A stretch of DNA of 35,319 nucleotides from Pseudomonas tehranensis (GTDB lineage Bacteria > Pseudomonadota > Gammaproteobacteria > Pseudomonadales > Pseudomonadaceae). The stretch is taken from NCBI RefSeq assembly GCF_014268615.1, contig NZ_JABWQV010000030.1:1-35319 (forward strand), given 5' to 3'. Under the pieces are notes generated by a model. It searched no databases. It saw only the letters and a program-made list of their open reading frames with translations, and was not told the origin of the DNA. Of the stretch, positions 1 to 8,756 are shown one piece after another; the stretch's first letter is position 1; each line of letters begins with the position of its first letter. The position numbers and the translations under genes were made by a program.

Positions 1-24
1 GGCGAGGGAGCTTGCTCCCTCGCC
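1..24. repeat. REP-type palindrome at window edge
   Basis: Perfect 11-base inverted repeat (1-11 against 14-24) with a two-base centre. The core GGGAGCTTGCTCCC is the same as in the REP arms at 8112-8206. It lies just past the hemY stop and may be cut by the window edge, so a partner arm could lie outside. A role in ending hemY transcription is possible, but no T-run follows. Confidence 0.7.
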
Positions 25-62
25 ACGATGATTCATACAACCCTCAAGAACGACTCACTCTC

Positions 63-1310
63 TCAAGTGGTCAAGACCTGAGCCGGGACCGGCAGCGGCG
101 CGGCCAGCAAGCGCTCATCCAGTAACCCCAACCCTTCCTGGAAGAGCTGGTTGCTGCGCTCGGCATCCCCCAATTGCGCCAGCAATCGCGCCAGTTCGGC
201 GCAGGCCTCGGGATTGCGCTGCAGGCGCAAACTGCTTTCCAGATAATCCCGTGCCTTGCCCCACAAACTGTTTTGCAGGCACAGGCGGCCCAGCGTCAGC
301 AACAGGCCAGGGTCGCTCGGGTGATCCTTGAGCCAGCCTTCTGCCGCTTGCAGTTGGCGGCCCGGATCATTGCCGCGGACCAACCCGTACAGGCGCGCCA
401 GGTGACTGTCATAGTGACGTTTGAGCGCCGCCCGCAGCACCTCTTCGGCTTCGGCCTGCGCCCCGAGTTGCCGCAGTTGCTCGGCATAGGCCAGCACCAG
501 CGCCGATTCCTGGCGTTGTGCGGACGACAGTTGTTGCCAGGCACGGTTAAGCGATTGCAACCCGACACTGCCGTCTTCGTCACGGTGGGCTGCCAGGGTG
601 AGGTTTTCGCCCCAGGCCCGACGCTCCAGTTCAGCCAGCTCAGCCGGCGGCAGGACTTTGTCCTTGCGCAGCTCCGGCAACAACCGAACCACCGCCGACC
701 AATCCCCGCGCTGCTGATGCAGACGTTGCAATTGACGCAGGGTCTGGGCGTTATGTGGATGGCGATCATGCATGGCTTGCAGCGTACTCAGCGCGCCGTC
801 AGTGTCGCCGCGGTCCATCTGCAATTGTGCGTGCGTCAGGGCAATCGCCAGCTCGGCCTGAGGCTGGCGTTCGAGGGCACGTTCCAACAGGCTGTCGCAC
901 TGTTCGTAAAGGCCTTGCTCATTGGCCGCACGGGCAGCGCCGAGATAGTACAGCAACGGTTGGCGCTCGGCTTCGGCCGCGCGATGCAAGTGACGCTGGG
1001 CACTGGCCCAGCGACCTTCGGCAAGGTCCAATTGTCCGTGCTCGATTGCCACCTGCACCCGTCGGCTGCGGTTGCGTCGCGACCATGGGTTGACCACGCC
1101 AGTGGAGGTGGTCACCAGCCCGATCAAGGCGCTCATGCCCCTCCACACCAGCCAGAGCACCGCCACCAGCGCCAGGGTGACCCAAAGGCCGGCCTCGTAT
1201 CGGAAGTTTTTATAAGCCACCAGCACGTAACCCGAATGTTCGGCGATCGCCACGCCCAGCACGGCAGCAACGGCGATGACCACGAACATAATCACGTAGA
1301 GGCGTTTCAT
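63..1310 (-). CDS. hemY: HemY, haem biosynthesis-associated TPR membrane protein
   Basis: A 415-residue inner-membrane protein of the proteobacterial HemY family, unrelated to the Bacillus oxidase of the same name. Two hydrophobic segments are visible, near residues 4-24 and 41-65. They are followed by a long soluble region rich in Ala, Leu, Gln and Arg with helix-turn-helix TPR repeats, for example near residues 90-215 and 330-400. The family is thought to scaffold or regulate late haem-pathway enzymes; it has no known catalytic motif and none is seen here. The ATG overlaps the stop of the upstream hemX frame by four bases (ATGA), so translation is probably coupled. It is the last gene of the algR-hem cluster inside the window. 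The identification rests on sequence and position. Confidence 0.93.
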   Translation of the reverse strand: MKRLYVIMFVVIAVAAVLGVAIAEHSGYVLVAYKNFRYEAGLWVTLALVAVLWLVWRGMSALIGLVTTSTGVVNPWSRRNRSRRVQVAIEHGQLDLAEGRWASAQRHLHRAAEAERQPLLYYLGAARAANEQGLYEQCDSLLERALERQPQAELAIALTHAQLQMDRGDTDGALSTLQAMHDRHPHNAQTLRQLQRLHQQRGDWSAVVRLLPELRKDKVLPPAELAELERRAWGENLTLAAHRDEDGSVGLQSLNRAWQQLSSAQRQESALVLAYAEQLRQLGAQAEAEEVLRAALKRHYDSHLARLYGLVRGNDPGRQLQAAEGWLKDHPSDPGLLLTLGRLCLQNSLWGKARDYLESSLRLQRNPEACAELARLLAQLGDAERSNQLFQEGLGLLDERLLAAPLPVPAQVLTT

Positions 1311-3220
1311 GGCGTGGCCTCCTGCTCATCAGGTTTGGCCAGCGGCTTGACCGACTCTTCGGCGTTCAGGTTGCGGCGTTCCAGATAGGCCTGAACGCTG
1401 CTCAGGGTCCCGGTCAGGTCCGGCGTGACGACCGTCACCGGCTGTTCGGCCAGCTCGGCCACACGTTCGAGCATGACTTTGCTTTGCGGATTGTCCTGAT
1501 TGAAGTTGTTCTTGAGCACGTCCTGCGCTTGAGCCAGTGCCTGGGTGTACACCGGGGCCTGACCGTTGAGAGCGGCCCATTGCGCCTGCTCCAGGGCCAG
1601 GCTCAAGGCCAGGCGCACCTGCACCAGACTCTGCCCGGCCAGGAGCGGACGGACATTCTCGTCCGCGTTGAAATCGATACGGATATAGCGCGATATCTGG
1701 TCCCACCACTGTGCCCAGCGGCTGGCGCCATCGCCATCGGCAGTCAAGCCCAGCAACGACTCGCCACGGTCCTTGTATTCGGGTGCCAGCTCGGTGAGTT
1801 GCAGCACCTGGTCACGCAAGGCCCCCAACTGCAGGAACAGCCCGGTACGATCCGGCTGCTCGGTACTGCGCAACGCCGCTAGGGTCTTGGCCAGTTGCTC
1901 GCGAGCGGCGAACGAACCGGGGTCGTTTTGCTCGCGCAGGATTTCGTCAGCGCCCTGCACCAGCGCCTGGGCACTGCTGATGTCCTGCAGGGCGGAAAGA
2001 CGCAGGCTGGCCAGGCGCAGCAGGTGTTCGGCCTCGGCCAGGCGCCAGTCCTTGCGGCTGGCACCGAGCACGGTTTCCAGGCGCTGGTTCAGTCGCTGTT
2101 GATCACCCTGCAACTGGGCGACCTGACGCCGACGCTCTTCCAACTCTTGTGCCGGTGGCAACTGCGCCAGACGCTCACTGAGGCGTTGCTCGTTGAGCTT
2201 TAGGGCCTGGGCCTGATCGTCGAGCGCCTGAACCTGGGTGGACTGCTGCTGGTTATTGGCTTGCAGATGGCGCACCTGCCACACGCCCCACCCACCCACG
2301 GCCACGCCGGCGGCGCCCAACAACAACGCGACAATGGCCAGCCCGTTGCCGCGACGCGGCGCCTTCGGAGCCGGGGTTTCAACCGGCGTATCGATCGCTG
2401 GTTGGTCTTGATCTTTTGGCAAGGCTGTTTCGCTCACGTATCCATCCTTTGCATTAGAAAACGGCACGGACTGATTCCGTAACGCCGTCAGCAAAGCCGC
2501 GGCACTGGCGCCACGGCAATCCACAACTGTCAGGGCTCCGGCGGCACGGGCCATCTCAGCAACCCTTGGGCTTGGAACGAACAACGGTAACCGTGCCAAC
2601 GCAGGCCATGCGTCGCCGGCCAACCGCTGCAGATGCTCGAAGCTCTGCCCACTGCTGACCACCAGCGCGTTCAAGCGTTCCGCTTTGACTCTTGCCGCCA
2701 ACTCACCTTCCCGGTAATGCGGCAGGCTGCGTCGGTACAGTTCCAGATAATCGACACTAGCACCTTGCTCGCGCAAGCGCTCCGCCAGCAAACCGCGCCC
2801 GCCCTCGCCGCGCACAATCAAAACCTTGGGATTGGGTCGGGTGATAGCCTGGCGTAACACCAGATGCTCCAGCAAGGCTTCGCTGTCGTCGCCGCTGTCG
2901 GGATAAAACACAGTGAGGCCGGCATCGATAAGAATCTGCCCGGTCGCCGCCCCCACGCTGAACCAGGGTTGGTCTGGGGGCTGAGGCCAATATTGGCGCA
3001 GCAGTTCCACACACAAACGTGCGGCAGGCTTGCTGACCACAATCACGGCACAGTACTGGTCCAGACTTTGAAAGATAGCCCGCCCGGAATCGGACAGGGG
3101 GACCGGCTCGATATCCAGCAACGGCAGGCTGCTGCTGTACACCCCGGCCTCGGCCAGGACAGCCGCCAGGGCCGACGACTCGTCAACCGGCCGGGTCAGC
3201 AGCAGCCGCCAGCCCGTCAC
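1307..3220 (-). CDS. hemD-hemX: Fused uroporphyrinogen-III synthase HemD / membrane protein HemX
   Basis: One 637-residue frame holds two proteins that are usually separate. Residues 1 to about 250 are HemD, which closes hydroxymethylbilane to uroporphyrinogen III; the N-terminus GWRLLLTRP and the [11 protein letters not shown] helix are typical. From residue 262 it matches HemX: a charged, Pro-rich start, one membrane span near 294-313, a coiled coil near 320-370, then the conserved HemX domain. HemX was once called a methyltransferase, but no SAM-binding motif is seen. The frame starts with GTG, overlapping the hemC stop (GTGA). Inside it, AAGGA at 2445-2449 lies 7 bases before a GTG at 2437 that would start a 376-residue HemX. 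The alternative frame has a TGA at 2434-2436 overlapping that GTG. The fusion may therefore be real, or may reflect a one-base change in the 3' end of hemD. Confidence 0.85.
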   Translation of the reverse strand: MTGWRLLLTRPVDESSALAAVLAEAGVYSSSLPLLDIEPVPLSDSGRAIFQSLDQYCAVIVVSKPAARLCVELLRQYWPQPPDQPWFSVGAATGQILIDAGLTVFYPDSGDDSEALLEHLVLRQAITRPNPKVLIVRGEGGRGLLAERLREQGASVDYLELYRRSLPHYREGELAARVKAERLNALVVSSGQSFEHLQRLAGDAWPALARLPLFVPSPRVAEMARAAGALTVVDCRGASAAALLTALRNQSVPFSNAKDGYVSETALPKDQDQPAIDTPVETPAPKAPRRGNGLAIVALLLGAAGVAVGGWGVWQVRHLQANNQQQSTQVQALDDQAQALKLNEQRLSERLAQLPPAQELEERRRQVAQLQGDQQRLNQRLETVLGASRKDWRLAEAEHLLRLASLRLSALQDISSAQALVQGADEILREQNDPGSFAAREQLAKTLAALRSTEQPDRTGLFLQLGALRDQVLQLTELAPEYKDRGESLLGLTADGDGASRWAQWWDQISRYIRIDFNADENVRPLLAGQSLVQVRLALSLALEQAQWAALNGQAPVYTQALAQAQDVLKNNFNQDNPQSKVMLERVAELAEQPVTVVTPDLTGTLSSVQAYLERRNLNAEESVKPLAKPDEQEATP

Positions 3221-4158
3221 GCGTGGCCCGCCTCGCCGTAGACCTTCTTGAGAATGTCGTCAGCGCCCTGGTTGAGCAGGTCTTCGGCTACCCGGACACC
3301 CAGTGCTTCGGCATCGCGGCGCGGCGCCCGGGCCTCGGCGCTGAGCAGTCGGCCACCGTTCGGATCACCCACCAGACCGCGCAACCAGACCTGCTCGCCT
3401 TCGAGTACGGCGTAACAGGCGATCGGCACTTGGCAACCGCCATTGAGGTGTTTGTTGAGGGCGCGCTCGGCGAAGACCCGGGTGGCGGTGTCGTCGTGAT
3501 GCAGTGGCGCCAGCAGGGCATGGATTTCGCTGTCGGCGCTGCGACATTCGATACCCACCGCCCCCTGCCCACCGGCCGGCAGGCTGTCATCGACGCTGAT
3601 GGCCGATGTGATGCGATCTTCAAAACCGAGGCGGATCAGGCCGGCGGCGGCAAGGATAATTGCGTCGTACTCACCGGCATCGAGTTTGGCCAGGCGGGTG
3701 TTGACGTTGCCCCGCAGAAAGCGGATCTGCAGGTCTGGGCGGCGGGTCAGCAACTGCGCCTGACGACGCAGGCTGGAGGTGCCGACCACACTCCCGGCGG
3801 GCAGCGCGTCGAGGCTTGCAAACGTGTTGGAAACGAACGCATCGCGTGGATCTTCTCGCTCGCAGATGCAAAACAGGCCCAGACCTTCCGGAAAGTCCAT
3901 GGGCACATCTTTCATCGAGTGCACGGCGATATCGGCTTCGTTGTCCAGCAGCGCGGTTTCCAGCTCCTTGACGAACAGACCCTTGCCGCCGATTTTCGAC
4001 AGCGGCGAGTCCAGCAGCTTGTCGCCGCGACTGACCATGGGCACCAGCGTCACGATCAGGCCGGGATGGGCCTCTTCCAAACGGGCTTTGACGTATTCGG
4101 CCTGCCAGAGGGCCAAGGCACTTTTACGGGTGGCGATGCGGATCTCGCGAGGGGACAT
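3217..4158 (-). CDS. hemC: Porphobilinogen deaminase (hydroxymethylbilane synthase)
   Basis: Cytoplasmic enzyme of 313 residues that joins four porphobilinogen molecules into hydroxymethylbilane, the substrate of HemD encoded next. Family hallmarks are in place. The N-terminus has [15 protein letters not shown]. The catalytic Asp is in HSMKDVP (D84). The Arg-rich substrate-binding stretch [11 protein letters not shown] is near 127-136. The dipyrromethane cofactor Cys is C242 in NGGCQVPI, the same number as in the E. coli enzyme. Length is normal. The stop overlaps the hemD GTG by four bases, which suggests coupled translation. 145 bases separate it from algR upstream, so it may have its own promoter as well as readthrough from algR. 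Confidence 0.97.
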   Translation of the reverse strand: MSPREIRIATRKSALALWQAEYVKARLEEAHPGLIVTLVPMVSRGDKLLDSPLSKIGGKGLFVKELETALLDNEADIAVHSMKDVPMDFPEGLGLFCICEREDPRDAFVSNTFASLDALPAGSVVGTSSLRRQAQLLTRRPDLQIRFLRGNVNTRLAKLDAGEYDAIILAAAGLIRLGFEDRITSAISVDDSLPAGGQGAVGIECRSADSEIHALLAPLHHDDTATRVFAERALNKHLNGGCQVPIACYAVLEGEQVWLRGLVGDPNGGRLLSAEARAPRRDAEALGVRVAEDLLNQGADDILKKVYGEAGHA

Positions 4159-4303
4159 GGATCAATCCGTACTTAAAAGATACGGCGGATAATAACAGCT
4201 CAGCCAAATTCGCTTTGACTTGAATCACGACCCCAAGGCCTCCCTGGCCGTCAATGTCCTGGAAATGAACGCGCTAACGGCTTGGACGCCTTGGAACCTC
4301 AAG

Positions 4304-5050
4304 CTAAAGCTGTTGCATCATCTTGCGCACACCGGCCACGTGCCGCCGGCTGACAATCAGCGCGTCGCCATTGAGGCCTTTGAGAAACAACTGGAAATGC
4401 CCAAGGGGTGTGCGCTGCAAACGCTCGATACGCTCGCGAGCCACCAAGGCGTTGCGGTGGATGCGCACGAAGCGTTCACCGAACTCGTCTTCAAGGGCCT
4501 TGAGTGGCTCGTCCAGCAGCACCTCGCCGCTCTCGTGACGCAAGGTCACGTATTTATGGTCGGCGATAAAATAGACCACCTGATTCAATGGGATCAGTTC
4601 GATGCCTTTGCGAGTGCGCGCACTGATGTGGCTGCGCGGGCCGCTGCCGCTTTCGGCGGCCGGACGGGTCAACGCCGCCAGTTGCACGCGGTTGGGCCGC
4701 TCGGCCTTGCGCAAGGCCTCGACCAGCGCCTCGGCACTGACCGGCTTGATCAGATAGCCCACGGCGCCGGCTTGCAGCACCTCCGGCGGGAAGTCGTCCC
4801 GAGTGGTGCAGAACACCACCGCGGGCGGTGACTCGCGCTCGCACAACTTCGCCGCGACCTGCAAACCGTCCAGGCCAGGCATGCGAATGTCGAGCAGCAC
4901 GACATCCGGCTTGTGGCTGTCAATAAGGGCCAACGCCTCTTCGCCATTGGTGGCGCTCGGCTCCAGGACACTGTAACCCTCGAGTTCGCCAACCATTCGG
5001 CTCAGGCGCTCACGGGCCAGTGGTTCGTCATCAACGATCAGGACATTCAT
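4304..5050 (-). CDS. algR: AlgR, LytTR-family response regulator
   Basis: A 248-residue response regulator, the same length as P. aeruginosa AlgR. The N-terminal receiver (1 to about 120) has the acidic pair D7-D8, the phosphoacceptor D54 in LLDIRMPG, and the conserved Lys in LIKPVS. The C-terminal half (about 140-248) is a LytTR DNA-binding domain with YFIADHKYVTL and FVRIHRNALV. The start at 5050 (MNVLIVDDEP) is chosen over a longer in-frame start at 5110 because it begins exactly at the receiver fold. In P. aeruginosa AlgR controls alginate synthesis and twitching with the kinase AlgZ/FimS. No kinase gene is adjacent here: the upstream 458 bases are non-coding and argH follows on the other strand. 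The hem genes lie downstream on the same strand. Confidence 0.95.
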   Translation of the reverse strand: MNVLIVDDEPLARERLSRMVGELEGYSVLEPSATNGEEALALIDSHKPDVVLLDIRMPGLDGLQVAAKLCERESPPAVVFCTTRDDFPPEVLQAGAVGYLIKPVSAEALVEALRKAERPNRVQLAALTRPAAESGSGPRSHISARTRKGIELIPLNQVVYFIADHKYVTLRHESGEVLLDEPLKALEDEFGERFVRIHRNALVARERIERLQRTPLGHFQLFLKGLNGDALIVSRRHVAGVRKMMQQL

Positions 5051-5508
5051 ATTGCGCTGGATTCCTGCGTGAGTCTCGCACAAGGATAGCGTAGACAGGG
5101 GAAGTGACATCCGTCACCGCGATCCACGCTAAGACTCGTTCGAGGGCCAAAAAGTGCCGCGAGGCGGTTGTCTATCTTTACCCGCGCCTGCCGATCGATG
5201 CTCGAGGCCTGTTGTCGCACGGCGTCGTCGTAGGAATTGTTAACACTCCATCTGACCAATACGAGCCCCCCTCTTCTATTCGTCCAATGCTCCGTGGATG
5301 AAAAAGTAAAAGTCCTACAGTCCACTGTAGACGGTTGCCGCGCCGATATTGCTCAATCGGAAAATATCGTTGTGCGAAAACCCCATTAAAAACTCGGGAG
5401 GTGCGCAAAAAACCTGCCGACCAGTGCCAGCGCCAGTCCCGGCAACCCTGCTATCATCCGCCGCAGCCTTAACCGCTACTTTTTCCACAGCCGATCACGA
5501 GCGAATTC
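5051..5508. promoter_or_regulatory. Divergent algR/argH intergenic region
   Basis: 458 bases with no convincing gene; short frames here do not resemble AlgZ or any family I recognise. It must hold the algR promoter (leftward) and the argH promoter (rightward). Two inverted repeats stand out: CTACAG at 5315-5320 with CTGTAG at 5325-5330, and CGATATT at 5344-5350 with AATATCG at 5363-5369. Their binding proteins are not identifiable from sequence. The stretch around 5285-5400 is A/T-richer than its surroundings, as expected of a promoter zone. Confidence 0.5.
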
Positions 5509-6903
5509 ATGAGCACTGACAAGACCAATCAGTCCTGGGGCGGCCGCTTCAGTGAACCCGTCGACGCCTTCGTCGCCCGCTTCACCGCCTCCGTCAACTT
5601 CGACCAGCGCCTGTATCGCCACGACATCATGGGCTCGATCGCCCACGCCACCATGCTGGCCAAGGTCGGCGTACTGACCGATGCCGAGCGCGACAGCATC
5701 ATCGATGGCCTGAAGACCATCCAGACTGAAATCGAGGCCGGCCAGTTCGACTGGCGCGTTGATCTCGAAGACGTGCACATGAACATTGAAGCGCGCCTGA
5801 CCGATCGCATCGGCGTGACCGGCAAGAAACTGCACACCGGCCGCAGCCGGAACGACCAGGTGGCCACCGACATTCGCCTGTGGCTGCGCGATGAAATTGA
5901 CCTGATCCTGGGCGAAATCACCCGCCTGCAAAAAGGCTTGCTGGAACAGGCCGAGCGCGAAGCCGAGAGCATCATGCCGGGCTTCACGCACTTGCAAACC
6001 GCTCAACCTGTAACGTTTGGGCATCACATGCTGGCCTGGTTCGAAATGCTCAGCCGCGACTACGAGCGCCTGGTGGACTGCCGCAAGCGCACCAACCGCA
6101 TGCCCCTGGGCAGCGCCGCGCTGGCCGGCACCACGTACCCTATCGATCGTGAATACACCGCACAGTTGTTGGGTTTCGACGCCGTGGGCGGCAACTCGCT
6201 GGATAACGTTTCGGACCGCGATTTCGCCATCGAATTCTGCGCCGCCGCGAGCATCGCGATGATGCATCTGTCGCGCTTCTCCGAAGAACTGGTGCTGTGG
6301 ACCAGCGCGCAATTCCAATTCATTGACCTGCCGGATCGCTTCTGCACCGGCAGTTCGATCATGCCGCAAAAGAAAAACCCCGACGTACCGGAGCTGGTAC
6401 GCGGCAAGAGTGGCCGGGTGTTCGGCGCGCTGATGGGTCTGCTGACCCTGATGAAAGGCCAGCCGCTGGCCTACAACAAGGACAACCAGGAAGACAAGGA
6501 GCCGCTGTTCGACGCCGCCGACACTCTGCGTGATTCTCTGCGGGCCTTTGCCGACATGATCCCGGCGATCAAGCCCAAGCATGCAGTGATGCGCGAAGCG
6601 GCCTTGCGCGGCTTCTCCACCGCCACCGACCTCGCTGATTACCTCGTACGCCGTGGCCTGCCGTTTCGTGACTGCCACGAAATCGTCGGCCATGCCGTGA
6701 AGTACGGCGTGGACAACGGCAAGGACCTGGCAGAAATGAGCTTGGACGAACTACGCCAGTTCAGCGACCAGATCGAGCAGGACGTGTTTGCTGTGCTGAC
6801 TCTGGAAGGTTCGGTCAATGCCCGCGACCACATCGGCGGCACAGCACCTGCCCAGGTCAAGGCCGCCGTGGTGCGCGGCCAGGCGTTGCTCGCCAGCCGT
6901 TAA
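5509..6903 (+). CDS. argH: Argininosuccinate lyase
   Basis: A 464-residue cytoplasmic enzyme of the fumarase/aspartase superfamily that splits argininosuccinate into arginine and fumarate, the last step of arginine synthesis. The superfamily signature [15 protein letters not shown] with its catalytic Ser lies near residues 281-295. The other two conserved regions are [12 protein letters not shown] near 112-123 and the [16 protein letters not shown] segment near 158-173 with its catalytic His. Length is normal. The start is the ATG after gcgaattc, which gives the usual N-terminus ending in WGGRFSEP. It is divergent from algR and followed by a REP pair, so it appears to be a single-gene unit. 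Confidence 0.98.
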   Translation: MSTDKTNQSWGGRFSEPVDAFVARFTASVNFDQRLYRHDIMGSIAHATMLAKVGVLTDAERDSIIDGLKTIQTEIEAGQFDWRVDLEDVHMNIEARLTDRIGVTGKKLHTGRSRNDQVATDIRLWLRDEIDLILGEITRLQKGLLEQAEREAESIMPGFTHLQTAQPVTFGHHMLAWFEMLSRDYERLVDCRKRTNRMPLGSAALAGTTYPIDREYTAQLLGFDAVGGNSLDNVSDRDFAIEFCAAASIAMMHLSRFSEELVLWTSAQFQFIDLPDRFCTGSSIMPQKKNPDVPELVRGKSGRVFGALMGLLTLMKGQPLAYNKDNQEDKEPLFDAADTLRDSLRAFADMIPAIKPKHAVMREAALRGFSTATDLADYLVRRGLPFRDCHEIVGHAVKYGVDNGKDLAEMSLDELRQFSDQIEQDVFAVLTLEGSVNARDHIGGTAPAQVKAAVVRGQALLASR

Positions 6904-6912
6904 AAGCTAAAA

Positions 6913-7007
6913 CTTCGCGAGCAAGCCCGCTCCCACAGTAGGTCTTCAGTGAACCCAAAATCTTTTGGACATGGAGAACCAATGTGGGAGCGGGCTTGCT
7001 CGCGAAG
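6913..7007. repeat. REP pair (REPIN) after argH
   Basis: Two 25-base arms in perfect inverted orientation, 6913-6937 and 6983-7007, separated by 45 unrelated bases. Each carries the fluorescens-group REP core GTGGGAGCGGGCTTGCTCGC. The pair lies between the convergent argH and glutathione S-transferase genes. This two-arm layout is the REPIN form that is moved in trans by RAYT transposases; no RAYT gene is in the window. Confidence 0.92.
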
Positions 7008-7030
7008 GCGCCCTTCAAAGCGCTGAAAAA

Positions 7031-7690
7031 TTACTTCTTGGCGGCAATCATCGCCAAAAACCCCGGCATCGCCGCATCCTTGTCGGCCGCAATCCGCTGC
7101 ACGTGCGGGTTCTGCTCCAGTCGCTCCATCAGCCCCTTGGCCGCCGGCATATCCGCCAGCAAGTCGATATCGAACACCTTCCGGCCCACCTGGCACGCCA
7201 GCGATACGCTGTAGAGGAAATACAGATCAGCGAGGCTCAGACTGTCACCCGCCACGTAGGGCGAGAATTTGCCGTGACGGCCGAGCGAGGCGAACCCCAG
7301 CAGCAATTCGGCCTTGGTCTTTTCCTTGATGGCGTCGGGTACCGACATGCCGAAAAACGCCTCGGCGTAGCAAGCCCGTCCCGGCAGCTCGATGTACAAC
7401 TCGATTTCCCTGCACAAAGCCAGCACCTGGGCACGCTCGAACGGGTCGCTGGGCAACAGGGCTTTGCCCGGCTGGGTTTGCTCGATGTATTCGAGGATCA
7501 CGCTGGTTTCGTTGATAAATCCCTGCTCGGTCTTGAGCACCGGCACCTTGCCTCGCGGACTGATGGCCAGCACATCCGGGGTCTGAGCGCCGTAGAACGG
7601 CACCTCTTCGAAGGGCAAGCCCTTCTCCAGCAGCGCCAGCTTGACCATGTTGTAATAATTGCTGACGGAAAAACCATAAAGCTTGAGCAT
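7031..7690 (-). CDS. Glutathione S-transferase family protein
   Basis: A 219-residue cytosolic protein with the two-domain GST layout. Residues 1-77 form a thioredoxin-like domain starting MLKLYGFSVSNYYN. It contains the cis-Pro loop in GKVPVL and the glutathione-contacting Glu-Thr-Ser in INETSVILEYIE. Residues from about 85 form the helical C-terminal domain with the conserved SLADLYF capping segment. Family members conjugate glutathione to electrophiles or act as peroxidases or isomerases; the substrate cannot be read from sequence. It is a single gene, convergent with argH. The neighbouring 94-residue gene is on the other strand, 124 bases upstream. The class within the GST superfamily is not assigned. 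Confidence 0.9.
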   Translation of the reverse strand: MLKLYGFSVSNYYNMVKLALLEKGLPFEEVPFYGAQTPDVLAISPRGKVPVLKTEQGFINETSVILEYIEQTQPGKALLPSDPFERAQVLALCREIELYIELPGRACYAEAFFGMSVPDAIKEKTKAELLLGFASLGRHGKFSPYVAGDSLSLADLYFLYSVSLACQVGRKVFDIDLLADMPAAKGLMERLEQNPHVQRIAADKDAAMPGFLAMIAAKK

Positions 7691-7814
7691 GACAAAGCCT
7701 CCAGGCCGTGCGGGGTTGGCAGCCTTGCGTTATAGACCGTCGAGCCGTTTCCTGCCAGACGCATCACTGCGCTGAATGCGGGTAAACTGGCGACCTTTCT
7801 CCAAGGAGCCTGCC

Positions 7815-8099
7815 ATGAGCGAGCCAACCGACATCGACAACGACGAAGAAGAGTTCGTCGAGAACACGCTGATCCAGGCCATCGAAAACCAGATCGAAAA
7901 TGACAACCCGCCAGCGGCCAAGGCCATTTTCAATAAATTGACCCTGGTGGGTTACGAGCGCGAAGAAATTCTCAACCTGATGGCCCATGTGCTGGCAGTA
8001 GAAATTGATGCGATCCTGGAAGAGGACCGAGCGTTCGATACTCAGTGGTACGAAACGGCGTTGCGCGCTCTTCCCGAGTTGCCGCCGGAAAAGAAATAA
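7815..8099 (+). CDS. Small acidic conserved hypothetical protein
   Basis: A 94-residue protein I cannot assign to a named family. The start at 7815 is preceded by AAGGAG at 7803-7808, six bases upstream; a longer in-frame start at 7776 has no such site. The first 35 residues are strongly acidic (DIDNDEEEFVE), followed by predicted helices (IFNKLTLVGYEREEILNLMAHVLAVEIDAIL) and a short Pro-rich tail. There is no signal peptide, membrane span or Cys. It appears to be a compact helical cytoplasmic protein. It is divergent from the GST gene and followed by a REP pair, so it is probably transcribed alone. Confidence 0.8.
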   Translation: MSEPTDIDNDEEEFVENTLIQAIENQIENDNPPAAKAIFNKLTLVGYEREEILNLMAHVLAVEIDAILEEDRAFDTQWYETALRALPELPPEKK

Positions 8100-8111
8100 G
8101 GCCTCACCGAC

Positions 8112-8206
8112 TGTGGCGAGGGAGCTTGCTCCCGCTCGGCTGCGCAGCAGCCGTCAAGCTATTGGGACCGCTTCGCGCTCCAGCGGGAGCAAGCTCCCTC
8201 GCCACA
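8112..8206. repeat. REP pair (REPIN), GGCGAGGGAGC type
   Basis: Two 25-base arms, 8112-8136 and 8182-8206, are perfect inverted copies with core GTGGCGAGGGAGCTTGCTCC. The 45-base spacer holds GGCTGCGCAGCAGCC and other internal palindromes common in this class. The arms differ in sequence from the pair after argH, so at least two REP subclasses coexist here. Confidence 0.92.
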
Positions 8207-8328
8207 ACCAATTACGCCTGCAGTCACCCAAAATAAAAAAAAGCATGACGCTGACACTGGACAGCTCGGCCGAGTGCGCTCACTTTAGTGACGCTGTCGA
8301 CCAAATTCCTAGAAAGTCTGGAGTCCTT

Positions 8329-8577
8329 ATGTCGCTTACCCCTGAGCTGGTTGCCGAACTGGAAATCCTTGCACTCTTCAACCTGGACAGTTCCCAGGAA
8401 GGCCTGAAAATCCATCAGACCGCTGCCCCCTCTGCCATCGCTGCCGCCAAACGCCTGTTCGAAAAAGACCTGATAACCCAGTCCGACGGTGGTTACCTGA
8501 CCAGCCTGGGCCGGGATGCCACCGAGCATGTGCAAAGCCTGCTGACCATTCTCAACGTCGTAAAAGAAGCCGCCTGA
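8329..8577 (+). CDS. TIGR02647 family small protein
   Basis: An 82-residue protein beginning MSLTPELVAELEILALFNLD, which matches the small proteobacterial family TIGR02647 from memory. The body reads as helices followed by a beta-turn segment, LFEKDLITQSDGGYLTSLG. That resembles a compact winged-helix fold in which a helix leads into a strand-turn-strand, so DNA binding has been suggested for the family but is not shown here. The start at 8329 is chosen because it gives the family N-terminus; a weak GGAG at 8320-8323 lies five bases upstream. The gene is isolated between a REP pair and a hairpin at 8589-8625. Confidence 0.8.
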   Translation: MSLTPELVAELEILALFNLDSSQEGLKIHQTAAPSAIAAAKRLFEKDLITQSDGGYLTSLGRDATEHVQSLLTILNVVKEAA

Positions 8578-8588
8578 TTCCTCCTGTC

Positions 8589-8625
8589 GCCCACGGAAAT
8601 CTCCTTCATCGAGGTTTCCGCGGGC
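8589..8625 (+). terminator. Candidate hairpin terminator after the TIGR02647 gene
   Basis: GCCCACGGAAA at 8589-8599 pairs with TTTCCGCGGGC at 8615-8625 with one mismatch. It starts 12 bases after the stop codon. No clear T-run follows, so termination is plausible but unproven. Confidence 0.45.
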
Positions 8626-8756
8626 GCCCTGGCGCACTGTGTAAAAATTCTGACGTCAAAAACATACTTTCAGCTTAAGAAATCCGGGGTTCGGGCGCTA
8701 AACTGCCACCACCTGTGATCTCCCACGTTCGACGCCGCGAGCCGGTTTGAGCTGAC

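Noticed and set aside
5476..6693. A 405-residue minus-strand frame opposite argH
   Set aside because: argH is complete on the plus strand with all catalytic motifs; the antisense frame has no homology I recognise.
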